The notes under the pieces are model-generated. The model searched no databases. It worked only from the letters and a program-made list of their open reading frames with translations, and was not told the DNA's origin. 64,000 bases of DNA from Planctomycetota bacterium (GTDB lineage: Bacteria; Planctomycetota; MHYJ01; WSZJ01; JACPWG01): NCBI GenBank assembly GCA_016197205.1, contig JACPWG010000081.1:209139-273138 (forward strand). The letters run 5' to 3'. Below are positions 28,552 through 37,216 of the stretch, piece by piece. Position 1 is the stretch's first letter; each line of letters starts with the position of its first letter. The translations under genes and the position numbers were made by a program.

Positions 28552-29415
28552 ATGTCCGATGCTCGGAAGCCTGAGGAGGCAGGGGCACCCATCCCTCCCC
28601 CCGAGCCCGCCAGCTCCCGGCCCCCCGCGGGCACTGCAGCATCAACGCCCCCCACCTCGCCCGGTTCTTCTTCAGCGAGCGCGAAGGAGGACCGGCCGGG
28701 CCCGCCGACGAACGACCCCTCGGTGGGCGGTGGCGATGCCAAGGCCGGTGAAAGGGTCGTCTCCTGTCCCAACTGCGGCGCACACGCGCCAGCTTCCGCC
28801 AGGTTCTGCGCCGACTGCGTGTACCCACTGGACGCAAAATTTCGGTCTCGTACCGATGGCGCACGCGGGTTTCTGGCACGGCGCCTTCCGTCCTGTTCGC
28901 TGCTCCTGCGACTGGTTGCGTCGCCCGTACGCGGGTCATCCGAGTTGAACGCACTTGCCCTCGCCTCAGGCCCAGCGGCGACCTGTGCCGATGCGGGGTT
29001 CTGGTACCTCGCCAATCTGCCCTTGTTTACCATCCTGGGGTATGACGCTTTCCTCGGCAGCGCCCGAGTCGCGATGGTGGTACTTCTGTACTTGCCGTTC
29101 GAGGCGGCGGCGCTGGCTCTCCTCGGCCTCGTCGTTGCCGAGCCGGAACACGGGTTCGTGCTGCTGGCCGGGCTCTTCCTTCAAGCCCGCGCGATGACGA
29201 ACTTTCTGCTGCTCGTTTCCGCTTGCTTGTCGCTGGCCTTCGGACTCGACGGGTCCATCGGTTCTTTCGCAGCCCTTTGGCTTGGCCTGCTCAGCCTTCT
29301 GCCCTGTGCGGTGGTCGTGGAAAAGGCGACCGATATGCGGCCAAGCCTTGCCCTTCTCATCTTGATTTTCGTGGAGAAGTCAGCAAACCTTGTCGCCCTC
29401 ACTCTTCTGGTTTGA
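28552..29415 (+). CDS. Zinc-ribbon multi-pass membrane protein, function unknown
   Basis: 287 residues from ATG 28552; an upstream in-frame ATG would add 24 basic residues and is less likely. Residues ~1-60 are Pro/Ser/Ala-rich and probably disordered. CPNCGAHAPASARFCADC (~65-82) is a double-CxxC zinc ribbon, and ~100-287 contain five or six hydrophobic segments. The zinc-ribbon-plus-membrane plan resembles bacterial proteins that place a small ribbon ahead of a membrane domain, but I do not recognise the family. It follows K4 by 205 bases on the same strand and may belong to the kinase island. Confidence 0.75.
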   Translation: MSDARKPEEAGAPIPPPEPASSRPPAGTAASTPPTSPGSSSASAKEDRPGPPTNDPSVGGGDAKAGERVVSCPNCGAHAPASARFCADCVYPLDAKFRSRTDGARGFLARRLPSCSLLLRLVASPVRGSSELNALALASGPAATCADAGFWYLANLPLFTILGYDAFLGSARVAMVVLLYLPFEAAALALLGLVVAEPEHGFVLLAGLFLQARAMTNFLLLVSACLSLAFGLDGSIGSFAALWLGLLSLLPCAVVVEKATDMRPSLALLILIFVEKSANLVALTLLV

Positions 29416-29637
29416 TTCGCGGTGTCTTGCCTCGGTCGGAAAGGGACCGCAGCGCCCTCCCGAGCGCAGTGTCAGTCAGTCGACCCGCCGAACCTGCAGC
29501 GCGCGCCTCCATCGCCGTGTGTGACCTGAGGCGTGAGCACGGAGCGTTCTCAATCGATCGGGAGAACCGGTCTCAGCGAAGGCGGTACGCGACCGCGCGC
29601 TTGCGGTCGAGCCGGTCGTTGAGGAGAGTGCGCCGGC

Positions 29638-30972
29638 TCACTCTCCGTACGGCACCTGCGTGTCCTCCGGCCTCGGTCGGCCGGTGGCGGCGCGCCCCAG
29701 CACGGCGGCCTGCGCACGCTCGAGCTCCGTCGCCGCGAGCGCCATGCTGCTCGGACGGGCCGCCGGGTCGACCGCCATCAGGTGGTGCACGAGCGCGACC
29801 GCCTCCGGCGGCAGCTTGTGCGGGATCTCGTCCAGGCGCGGGACCTGCCCCGCCCTCAGGCTCCGCGCGATCGAGCGCGGATCCTCCCCGTCGAAGGGCG
29901 CCTTCCCGGCGAGCAGTTCGTAGAGGGTCGCACCCAACGAATAGATGTCGCTCGGTGGGAGCGCATGATGGGGATCGCGACATTGCTCCGGGGACATGTA
30001 ATTCGGGCTTCCCAAAAACTCGCCCTTCTGCGTGATCCGCTCTTCCTTCGGATCCAGCAGGAGCGCCAGACCGAACCCGATCACGCAAGCCGTGCCGTCC
30101 GTTCGCAGCAGGATGTTCGAGGACTTCACGTTTCGGTGGACGACGCCGTGCGCATGTGCGGCAGCCAGGCCCCGCGCGGCGTCCGCGGCGTAGGCAAGCG
30201 CCCGCGAAGTCATCAGCGTTCCCCGCTCCTCCAGGAGCTCTCGGAGGCTCCTGCCCTCGGTCCACGAAAGGACGATGTAGGGGTGGTCCTCTTGCGAGGC
30301 GGCGTAGTGGATGCGCACTACGTTCGGGTGCTCGATGCGGCCGATCGCTCGCGCCTCGCGGAAAAATCGTCGGACCAGGGTCGCGTCCGAGGTGAACTGG
30401 CGTCTGAGGACCTTCACGGCGACGAGCCTGTCCACCGGGAGTTGGCGGGCCTTGAAGACCACGCTCATGTCGCCATGGTCCAGCCGATCCTGCATTTCGA
30501 AGCCGGGCAGCTCGAACCGGTCCAGCACGTCGCCAGGCTCACCCGAGCCTGCCTTCGACGCGGCGGCCAAGCGGACTTTCGGCGGCACAGGCGGTTTCGC
30601 AGGCGGGGACTCTTCGGACGTCTCGGTCGCTTGTCGGTCCAGGACTTCGGCGTGGCGGCCCGCCGGCACGGAGAGTCTGGCCTTGCAGTGTCCGCAGACC
30701 ACTCCCTTCCCGACGCTGCTGCCATAGACGTTTAAGCGTGCCCAGCAGGACGGGCACAGCATGATGCGACGGTGCAGTGCGCTCGAAATCGCGTCGATCG
30801 AGTCGGAGGACAGCCACCCGTGCTGGCGCACGAAGTGCTCGAACGGCACCGGCCTCCCGACACAGACGGCCATCTCCGCGCAGCCGGCGCGGATTTCCGT
30901 CTCGTCGCAGGTGCGCAAGAAACCGCGCCCCATCGCGTGGGCCAGGAATTCCTCGTCCCCCCTCGAAGCCAT
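29638..30972 (-). CDS. Zn-ribbon Ser/Thr kinase homologue, predicted pseudokinase (K3)
   Basis: 444 residues, start ATG 30972 with a strong GGAGGGG site. Same plan as K1: helical module (~5-80; FLAHAMGRGFL ... FVRQHGWLSSDSIDAI), zinc ribbon (LCPSCWARLN ... VCGHCKARL, ~83-118), kinase fold (~165-430). It is more degraded than K1: HRD is H279-R-N281, and the DFG position reads G299-F-G, so both catalytic and metal-binding aspartates are missing, while the VAVK lysine and substrate-lobe motifs (SPNYMSPEQC, DIYSLGATLYELL) remain. It converges on the kinase island from the other side. Pseudokinase status is read directly from the sequence; role is unknown. Confidence 0.87.
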   Translation of the reverse strand: MASRGDEEFLAHAMGRGFLRTCDETEIRAGCAEMAVCVGRPVPFEHFVRQHGWLSSDSIDAISSALHRRIMLCPSCWARLNVYGSSVGKGVVCGHCKARLSVPAGRHAEVLDRQATETSEESPPAKPPVPPKVRLAAASKAGSGEPGDVLDRFELPGFEMQDRLDHGDMSVVFKARQLPVDRLVAVKVLRRQFTSDATLVRRFFREARAIGRIEHPNVVRIHYAASQEDHPYIVLSWTEGRSLRELLEERGTLMTSRALAYAADAARGLAAAHAHGVVHRNVKSSNILLRTDGTACVIGFGLALLLDPKEERITQKGEFLGSPNYMSPEQCRDPHHALPPSDIYSLGATLYELLAGKAPFDGEDPRSIARSLRAGQVPRLDEIPHKLPPEAVALVHHLMAVDPAARPSSMALAATELERAQAAVLGRAATGRPRPEDTQVPYGE

Positions 30973-31095
30973 GACCCCTCCACCATCAAGAGACCCAAGC
31001 AGTTTGCCCCGGACGACGCGGGAACGCCCCCCCCCGGTTCGACGCAGCGCTGTTGCGTGCCGTTCGAATGGGCCTCGGCCTGGACACGCAGGAAA

Positions 31096-31230
31096 CTTGG
31101 CTGCCCGTTGACCAGCCGCTGACACAGTCGTCGACTCGGTCACGCCAGTCGTAGCCCATGTGGCCCTTCGCGCGGGCCGGCGGCCCGCGCCCCCAGGCAT
31201 CGTGCCTGGACTTCGACGACTGGCGACTGG
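31096..31230 (-). repeat. R2 repeat in the 30973-31614 gap
   Basis: About 135 bp from CTTGGCTGCCCGTTGACCAG to GGACTTCGACGACTGGCGAC, containing the hairpin CGCGGGCCGGCGGCCCGCG. It is reversed relative to the reference copy. It lies 124 bases upstream of K3 and is not tied to a stop codon. The rest of this 642-base gap shows no gene. Confidence 0.7.
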
Positions 31231-31482
31231 AACGACCCGCTGCGTCGGAATCGGACGAGAATGGCATGAAGGTCGGAAGGCGAACCGGGCGGCCGTACGA
31301 AAGCTCACACGAAGCACGGCCGAGCACGCTGATTTTAGCCCTACCCGCGGGACGCAAACAAGGGAATTCAGGCCTCGTTCGATTCCGAGCCGATCCGGTT
31401 TGCATGCCAAATTCCGCGACCTGACCTGGGGCGGTCTCGCGGGCATCCGCCTGGAGGCACAAGACCGCTTCGGAGACTTGAG

Positions 31483-31511
31483 TTGCTTGCGGGATGCCGA
31501 GCGGGTAGAAT
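31483..31511 (+). promoter_or_regulatory. Predicted sigma70-type promoter for the alpha/beta hydrolase
   Basis: TTGCTT (31483-31488), 17-base spacer, TAGAAT (31506-31511), 104 bases before the start codon. Confidence 0.45.
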
Positions 31512-31614
31512 CACGGCGGAGAGGGGCTGTCGGGGATCGTACTTTGTTTTTCGAGCGGGACCCCGCGCCTTCCAGGCTTCGAACCGGGCTCGTGACCAGG
31601 AGGCAGCTTTCTTC

Positions 31615-32727
31615 ATGAAGACGACCTTTCGTCTCGCGGCCGCGTGCGCCTTGACGCTCGCCGCGGCCGCGGCCGTTGCCGTTGCCGCCCCGGGCCCGGC
31701 GAAACCGGCCGCTGCACCCGCCCCTGCCGATCGCGCGCAGCTTCTCACCCGGTTCGATTACGCGCCGGGCTCCTTCGACTTCACGAAGAAGCGGGAGCTC
31801 CAGTTCCTTACCTTCGATCAGTACCGGGTCGAGATGCCCTCGCCGGTCGTCACTCCGGTCGCCTCGAACAACACCATCTACGGCTTCTACTACAAGCCGC
31901 GGCTGCCCACGGACGCGGCCGTGATCGTGCTCCCGATCGCCGCGGGGCGCGACCTCTCGCTCGAGCAGAGCGTGGCGATCTACCTGGCGCATCGCGGCTT
32001 CAAGGCCTTCGTGATGCCGATGCCGTACCAGCACGAGCGCGGACGGGACGTGGGCACGAAGGACGTGCTCAAGCTCAACGGCGGCGTGGAGGCGCTCAGC
32101 AACGGCCTTTGCCAGGCCGTGCTCGACGTGAAGCGCGTGCGCCAGTGGCTGACGGAGAAGGAGCGCGTCCACCCCGGTCGCGTCGGAGTGATCGGGATCT
32201 CGCTCGGGAGCCTCGCGGCCTCGATCGCGTACTCGGTCGACCCGGGCTTCCGCGCCGCGGCCCTCGTCCTTTCCGGCGGGGACATGGCGGACGTGATCTG
32301 GCACGGGTCAAAAGAAGTGGAGCGGATCAAACGGGACCTCATCGCCCAGGGGAAGGACGAGGCATGGCTGCGCGCAGCCGTGCGTCCCATGGATCCGCTC
32401 ACGTACGCGACGCGGGAGCGCCGCGCCGGCGTCCTGATGGTGAACGCCGAGGCGGACGAGGTCATCCCGATTGCGGATTCGCGGAAGCTCCGGAAGGCCT
32501 ACGGCAATCCCCGGATGATGGTCCTGCCGGGGGATCACTACTCGGTCGCGGTCTACCTGCCGGTCATTCTGGAGACCGTGGCGCGCCATTTCCGCAGCCG
32601 GCTCCTGGGCCCGCTCCCCCCGGCGGAGGCTCCCGCGGCGTTGCCGGCGCCGGCGACGGCCCCGGCGACAGAAAGGCCGGCTGAGCGTCCGCGCGACCCA
32701 GCGCAGGGCAGGGAGCTGTTTCCGTAG
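31615..32727 (+). CDS. Exported alpha/beta hydrolase
   Basis: 370 residues; ATG 31615 has AGGAGG at 31599-31604 and begins a clear signal peptide (KTTFRLAAACALTLAAAAAV, cleavage likely after AVAA). The hydrolase fold shows the nucleophile elbow GISLGS with S196, acid D281 (AEADEVIP) and H308 (PGDHYS), a complete Ser-Asp-His triad. A Pro/Ala-rich tail follows ~residue 340. Substrate is unknown; the dienelactone-hydrolase/acyl-esterase-like spacing suggests an ester or small peptide. Acts outside the cytoplasm. The Nudix gene starts 30 bases downstream. Confidence 0.85.
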   Translation: MKTTFRLAAACALTLAAAAAVAVAAPGPAKPAAAPAPADRAQLLTRFDYAPGSFDFTKKRELQFLTFDQYRVEMPSPVVTPVASNNTIYGFYYKPRLPTDAAVIVLPIAAGRDLSLEQSVAIYLAHRGFKAFVMPMPYQHERGRDVGTKDVLKLNGGVEALSNGLCQAVLDVKRVRQWLTEKERVHPGRVGVIGISLGSLAASIAYSVDPGFRAAALVLSGGDMADVIWHGSKEVERIKRDLIAQGKDEAWLRAAVRPMDPLTYATRERRAGVLMVNAEADEVIPIADSRKLRKAYGNPRMMVLPGDHYSVAVYLPVILETVARHFRSRLLGPLPPAEAPAALPAPATAPATERPAERPRDPAQGRELFP

Positions 32728-32757
32728 AACCGCGGCAACCGTAGGATCGCGCGACGC

Positions 32758-33255
32758 GTGAGGAACGCCCACTGCTCGTACTGCGGCCAGGCCTTCGATA
32801 GGGACCAGGCCTGGCCCCGGGTCTGCGGTCGCTGCGGCGAGACGACCTACCAGAACCCGATTCCGGTTTCGGTGGTGTTACTGCCGGTGGACGGCGGCCT
32901 CCTCGCGATCCGGCGCGGGATCGAGCCGGCCCTCGGCAGGCTCGCCCTGCCCGGCGGCTACGTGAACTGGGGCGAGACCTGGCAGGAGGCGGGCGCTCGC
33001 GAGGTGCTCGAAGAGACGGGGATCCGCCTCGACCCGTCGGAGCTGCGCGAGTTCCGCGTCCGCAGCGCCGGGCCGGGGCTGGTGCTGCTCTTCAGCCTCG
33101 CGGGCCCGCGCCGCGCCGGCGAGCTTCCCCCCTTTCACCCCACGGACGAAACCACCGAGCGCGTGGTGCTCACGGTCCCGCAAGCCCTCGCCTTTCCGCT
33201 CCACACCGAGGCGATGCGCGTCTTCTTCGAAAACGGGGGCTCTGACCGGCGATAG
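32758..33255 (+). CDS. Nudix hydrolase with zinc ribbon (NudC/ADP-ribose-type)
   Basis: 165 residues from GTG 32758. An N-terminal CxxC-x(14)-CxxC zinc ribbon (CSYCGQAF ... CGRCG) precedes a Nudix domain with the full box at ~67-89: G-x5-E-x7-REVLEETGI. Zinc ribbon plus Nudix is typical of NADH pyrophosphatase NudC and of related nucleotide-sugar hydrolases, but the NudC SQPWPFPxS motif is absent, so substrate is open. Cytosolic. The short spacing to the hydrolase suggests co-transcription. Confidence 0.88.
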   Translation: MRNAHCSYCGQAFDRDQAWPRVCGRCGETTYQNPIPVSVVLLPVDGGLLAIRRGIEPALGRLALPGGYVNWGETWQEAGAREVLEETGIRLDPSELREFRVRSAGPGLVLLFSLAGPRRAGELPPFHPTDETTERVVLTVPQALAFPLHTEAMRVFFENGGSDRR

Positions 33256-33292
33256 CGCACGTGCGCCCAAGGCGAGGTCCCGGCCGCGAGGC

Positions 33293-34150
33293 TCAGTGCC
33301 GCGTCTCCAGCGAGGTGACGCGGACGCGCAGATCGGAGAGCTCGCGGCGCGCGGCCAGCAAGTCCGCTTGGAGCGTGGTGAGGAGCAACCCCGGCAGCGA
33401 CGCCGCTCGCTCCAGCGAGCACACCCGCCCGTCGAGCCCCTGCAACCTGCCCCCGAGGGCCTGGAGCGAAAGCGACAGCTCGCGCGTGGCCCGCTCCTGC
33501 GCCTCCAACACGCGCGCGATCCGGTCCTCCATCTCAGCGACTTTTTTTTCTGTCTCCTGCGAGCGCGCGGCCGCCTTCGCCTTTTCCAGCGCGATGAGGC
33601 CGTCCAACGCCTCCCGGCTCAACCACTCCCCGTTCACCTTCGCGTAGCCTTTGGCGCGCATCGCCTCCTCCTCCCGGCGGGCCGCCTCCTCCGTGGTGAG
33701 CCAGCGGTCCCCGGCCCGTACGTAGCCCAGCTCCGCCCGCGCGAATTCGTGTTCCGGGGCCAGGGCGAGCACGCGCTGCAGGCAGGCCACCTTCTCCTCG
33801 CCGAGGCCCTCCCCCTTGCAGAAACGAGAGAGGTCGAACCAGGCCTGCGCGAGACCCGGCGCGTCCGGCGCCCTCTTCTCCAATTCGGCGCGTCGCTCCG
33901 CGGCCGTCCGCGTGGCGCGGTCCCGTGCGGTCTCCTTGCGCGCGAGCGAAGCGATGCGGCTGCGGTCGAACCGCACCCGGCCCGTCACGAGGCCGGTCGT
34001 GATTTCAAAGGTGACGGTCGACTCCCCCTCCTCGATCACCTTGCCCTCGTAGCTCGCCCCGTCCTTCAGCTTCAGCTCGTCCGCCCGGCCCGTCGCCCCC
34101 GTGCAGGCCACGACGAACCCCAAGGCCAATCCCGCGAGTGCGCGCCGCAT
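33293..34150 (-). CDS. Exported or lipoprotein coiled-coil protein of planctomycete type
   Basis: 285 residues from ATG 34150 with a GGAGGA site. The leader ALAGLALGFVVACTGATG may be a lipoprotein signal (VVAC lipobox, Cys ~16). Residues ~25-70 form a small beta domain (LKLKDGASYEGKVIEEGES, VRFDRSRIASL) of the kind found in many planctomycete proteins, followed by an LGYVRAGDRWLTTEEA motif (~140-155) and KGYAKVNGEWLSREA (~167-181), and a long coiled coil (~185-285). Likely envelope-associated and structural. No enzymatic motif. Its 3' end faces the Nudix gene. Confidence 0.72.
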   Translation of the reverse strand: MRRALAGLALGFVVACTGATGRADELKLKDGASYEGKVIEEGESTVTFEITTGLVTGRVRFDRSRIASLARKETARDRATRTAAERRAELEKRAPDAPGLAQAWFDLSRFCKGEGLGEEKVACLQRVLALAPEHEFARAELGYVRAGDRWLTTEEAARREEEAMRAKGYAKVNGEWLSREALDGLIALEKAKAAARSQETEKKVAEMEDRIARVLEAQERATRELSLSLQALGGRLQGLDGRVCSLERAASLPGLLLTTLQADLLAARRELSDLRVRVTSLETRH

Positions 34151-34203
34151 GGCTGTTCCTCCGTCGGAGTGTGGATGATTTGAAAGCCGGTGGTCGGATG
34201 GTA

Positions 34204-34329
34204 AGCGCCCGCGCAAAAATAACTGTGCAGACTCCGTCCTCGAGGCTCCTGGGGGCGCGGCCCTCCGGGCCGCGCCCCCAGGCATCGGTCGATCCACGAA
34301 AATGTAATGTAATTCTTGCGCGGGCGCTA
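34204..34329. repeat. Palindromic element with AGCGCCCGCGCAA termini (in the 34151-34515 gap)
   Basis: AGCGCCCGCGCAAAAAT at 34204-34220 pairs with ATTCTTGCGCGGGCGCT ending at 34328. Between them lies a long, nearly perfect hairpin CCTGGGGGCGCGGCC/GGCCGCGCCCCCAGG (34248-34282). The centre resembles that of R2 but the ends do not. The flanking gap has no supported gene. Confidence 0.75.
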
Positions 34330-34515
34330 ACCCGGCCGGGACGCAAACACCGTTCCCGCGCGCAGGAACAGCCCTCAAGTCCATGCTCGCGCGAGGCTTG
34401 CACCGGCAGGGCGGACGCCTTGCGGCAGCGGAATCGCCCCCGCCCGAGGACAGCGGGTATCCTGCGGAGGACAGGGCGCGACCGGCGGGCGGTCGCGCGG
34501 ACCGGAGCCGTGGCC

Positions 34516-35928
34516 TCAACGCCCCTGTCGCCACGCCTCCCAGTCCGGGCTCTCGATGCGCGCACGGAACCGGATCTTCCTCGCCGCCATTTGCACACGA
34601 AGCACATAGGTCGCGCCCGCGGGTATCGGCTCCCCGAACTTGGCGGTGTACTCGCCGTCGCGCAGGGCGCCCTCCCCGCCCGCCGGGGCCACCTGCTCTT
34701 CGTTCGGCAGGATCAGACAGCGCCCCGCGACCTGCAAGCCGCGCTCGGCCGTCGTGATCGCCGCCGGCGTGACCCGGGCCACCGTCACGCTCCAGGCCCC
34801 CTGCGGCCCGTGACGCGTTGCGCCGGCGACCGGCTCGAGCTCCACGTTTGCGAACCCCGCCCCCTTCTCGTAGTTGACGACCGCCTCGAGCGGACCGCTC
34901 GCGTCGCCGGCCGCAAGCGCGAGCCTCCACTCGCACGTGTTCTCGTTGAGCGAAGTGGACAAGAGGCGCGTCGGCCGGCCGCCGACCGTCGCGGCGAGCC
35001 TCGGGACGTTCAGGAGGCCGCCGTCAGGGCTCTCGGCGGGCTCGAACGCCGCCCACAGCGAGAACCGAACTTCCCCCGCCGCTTCCTTGACCTCGCCGAC
35101 TCCGACGAGGGCCGGCCCTGCGGCGACCAGGCCCCGGCGCCGCTCCGGTCCCACGCCCAGCCACACGCTCGCGCGCACGTCTTCGATGCACAGCCCGGCA
35201 CGCGTTCGCAGGTCGAGGAGCGCCGACCAGAAGGTGCCCTCGGCACCCCAGCTCATCCGCCGCTCCCCCGCGGGCCCCGCGACACGCGGCTCGCCCGGGC
35301 CCGGACGACGAAAGGGCGACTGCGCCTGCAACGCGTCCAGGTGCCCGCACACGGACCGCTCGGCCACCGGGATCACGACCGGCGTCCCCCGCGCTTCCTG
35401 CGCTTCCCGCGCGGCTGGAGTGTCCTGCCCGGCCGGCGACGGGACCGGGAAGCGGTGGATGCCCGAGGAGCTTGAATTTCCGGCGCCGGTGAGGCCGCTG
35501 TAGCTGCTGTCGATTCGCACGCGCAACGCGAGTTGACCGGCCTCGTGCGGGAGGGGGCCGGTCGTGAAGCTCAGCTCGAGCGCGTCCGGCGGGGAGGACG
35601 GGATCGGCGCCGCAAGCTTGGCGGACCACGGGCCGCCGTCCGCCTCCCAACCGACCACCTCCCCCTCGACCCGCAGGCGATCCCAACGTTGGCTGCCGCG
35701 CGTCAACGTCACGACGAGCATCCACGACCCGTCCGCGTTCCGGGTCGCGGACTTCCAGGCAAAAGAGTGTGCGCCCGAAGCCGCCGCGGCGCCGACGCCG
35801 GACGGCGGGGCCGGCGCGGTCGCAGGGCGGGACCCTGTTACGAAGAAGATCGCCCCGGCAAGGAGAAGGAGCACCCCCAAGAGGCAGGCGAGCACTCCGG
35901 AGGGCAGAAGGCTGTCCCTGGCTTCCAT
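34516..35928 (-). CDS. Membrane-anchored protein of unknown function
   Basis: 470 residues with one N-terminal membrane helix (~10-32; GVLACLLGVLLLLAGAIFF), a Pro/Ala linker and a large extracytoplasmic part rich in beta-strand patterns. The region ~55-145 reads like an immunoglobulin-like or CARDB-type beta domain (WMLVVTLTRGSQRWDRLRVE, ALELSFTTGPLPHEAG), and ~240-465 forms a second beta-rich region. I recognise no family and see no catalytic motif. Start ATG 35928 follows a GGAGGACC-type site. A surface or secretion-associated protein is plausible. Confidence 0.7.
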   Translation of the reverse strand: MEARDSLLPSGVLACLLGVLLLLAGAIFFVTGSRPATAPAPPSGVGAAAASGAHSFAWKSATRNADGSWMLVVTLTRGSQRWDRLRVEGEVVGWEADGGPWSAKLAAPIPSSPPDALELSFTTGPLPHEAGQLALRVRIDSSYSGLTGAGNSSSSGIHRFPVPSPAGQDTPAAREAQEARGTPVVIPVAERSVCGHLDALQAQSPFRRPGPGEPRVAGPAGERRMSWGAEGTFWSALLDLRTRAGLCIEDVRASVWLGVGPERRRGLVAAGPALVGVGEVKEAAGEVRFSLWAAFEPAESPDGGLLNVPRLAATVGGRPTRLLSTSLNENTCEWRLALAAGDASGPLEAVVNYEKGAGFANVELEPVAGATRHGPQGAWSVTVARVTPAAITTAERGLQVAGRCLILPNEEQVAPAGGEGALRDGEYTAKFGEPIPAGATYVLRVQMAARKIRFRARIESPDWEAWRQGR

Positions 35929-36068
35929 GCAGGTCCTCCGACGGGGGCTGGTGCCACGCTTGGGGAGGCGCTCGTTTCACCAACGTCGGATTGTATGCCG
36001 GACGACCGCGACGGGTCAAGGAGGCGGCGCAAACGTCGACCCGGCGGCCGGGGCGGCCGGGGCGGCCG

Positions 36069-37214
36069 TTACGCCTCCAGCAGTTCTCGCGCGGTCAGGT
36101 CCGGCGCCGCCTTGCCGTTCTCCCATTCGAGGAGGCCCAGCTCGGCATAGAACGGGCGCACGCGGTCGGAGAGCAGGCCGATGCGTTTCAGATTGGGAAT
36201 GATCCGGCGGAACATCGAGCTGCGGAACTGCCGCATGAAGTCCGACCGGAGGATGAGGTCGTTCCAGGCGGAGCGGCTCATGAGATGGGCGTAGTATTCC
36301 TCGTAGAATTCGTGGACGAGGAAACGATTGCGGAGGAGGAGGGCGATCTCGAACGCCCAGTCCTCGCGCTCGCGCCGCTCGGAGGGCGAGAGGGCGGTGG
36401 TGAAGTGCTCGCGGAGGGCGACGACGCCGAAGTGGACGTGGCGGGCCTCGTCGGCGAGGACGCGCTTCAGCAGCTCGCGGAGGAGCGGCTCGCGCGAGGT
36501 GGCGCGCATCGTCCCGAAGGCGCCCAGCGCGAGGCCCTCGATCATGATCTGCATCCCGAGGAACTTCAGGTCCCAGCGCGAATCGCGCATCAGGGACTCG
36601 ATGACCACGTAGAGGTTGTCGTTGATCTGGTAGAGGCGGCCGAGTTTCTGCGTGAGATAGCGGTGGAATACCTCCACGTGGCGCCCTTCGTCGACGACCT
36701 GGGTGGAGCCGTAGAACTTGCCGTCCAGCCACTGGACCGCCTCGGTCACCTGGCAGGCGGCGAAGAGGGCGCCCTGCTCGCCGTGCAGGAATTGCGAGAG
36801 CATCCAGGCGACGAGCGAGTGCCGCTGCAGCTCTTGCTCGCGCTTGGGCAGCCGGCGGTAGGCGGGGATCTCGCGGAGCGGGAGCGCCTCGTCGAGGACC
36901 AGGGCGTGCTCCTCGTCGTGCGGGTCGACGGGCGTGCTCCAGTCCAGGTCCGTGGCCCCGTCCCACTGGGACTGCTTGGCCACGGCGTAAAGGCGGGCCA
37001 GCTCAGGTTGGTCCTGTTCGTATTGCCAGTTGAAGCGCGTGCGGTGGTCGGCGGGCACGTCGGTCGCGCCGCCGGACTTGCCGCGCTGCAAGAGGAAGCC
37101 GCGGACGGCGGGGCCGAGCAGGGAGAAAAGGACCCGCACGTTGCCGATTCGCGCGGCCTCCCGGACCGTGTCGGTGTTTTGGACGGCGTTTCGAAGCAGC
37201 AGTCGGAGATCCAT
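36069..37214 (-). CDS. Ferritin-like diiron protein (R2/AurF-type oxidase fold)
   Basis: 381 residues from ATG 37214. The helical bundle carries a full set of carboxylate-bridged diiron ligands: E146 (HGEQ), E176-x-x-H179 (DEGRH), E226 (IEG) and E256-x-x-H259 (DEARH), in the order E, ExxH, E, ExxH. This fits ferritin-like oxidases such as AurF-type N-oxygenases or R2-like oxidases rather than iron-storage ferritin, and the length supports that. No ribonucleotide reductase large subunit is nearby. It lies two bases after a TetR gene on the same strand, so its expression is probably ligand-controlled, which suggests a detoxifying or catabolic oxidation. Confidence 0.8.
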   Translation of the reverse strand: MDLRLLLRNAVQNTDTVREAARIGNVRVLFSLLGPAVRGFLLQRGKSGGATDVPADHRTRFNWQYEQDQPELARLYAVAKQSQWDGATDLDWSTPVDPHDEEHALVLDEALPLREIPAYRRLPKREQELQRHSLVAWMLSQFLHGEQGALFAACQVTEAVQWLDGKFYGSTQVVDEGRHVEVFHRYLTQKLGRLYQINDNLYVVIESLMRDSRWDLKFLGMQIMIEGLALGAFGTMRATSREPLLRELLKRVLADEARHVHFGVVALREHFTTALSPSERREREDWAFEIALLLRNRFLVHEFYEEYYAHLMSRSAWNDLILRSDFMRQFRSSMFRRIIPNLKRIGLLSDRVRPFYAELGLLEWENGKAAPDLTARELLEA

Positions 37215-37216
37215 GG

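Noticed and set aside
34204..34329. Riboswitch or leader RNA before the envelope protein at 33293-34150
   Set aside because: The structure is a simple palindrome with paired ends, like the other mobile repeats, and has no recognisable aptamer pattern.
36069..37214. Ribonucleotide reductase small subunit or ferritin
   Set aside because: Diiron ligands fit the fold, but length, TetR control and absence of nrdA-type genes do not favour either assignment.
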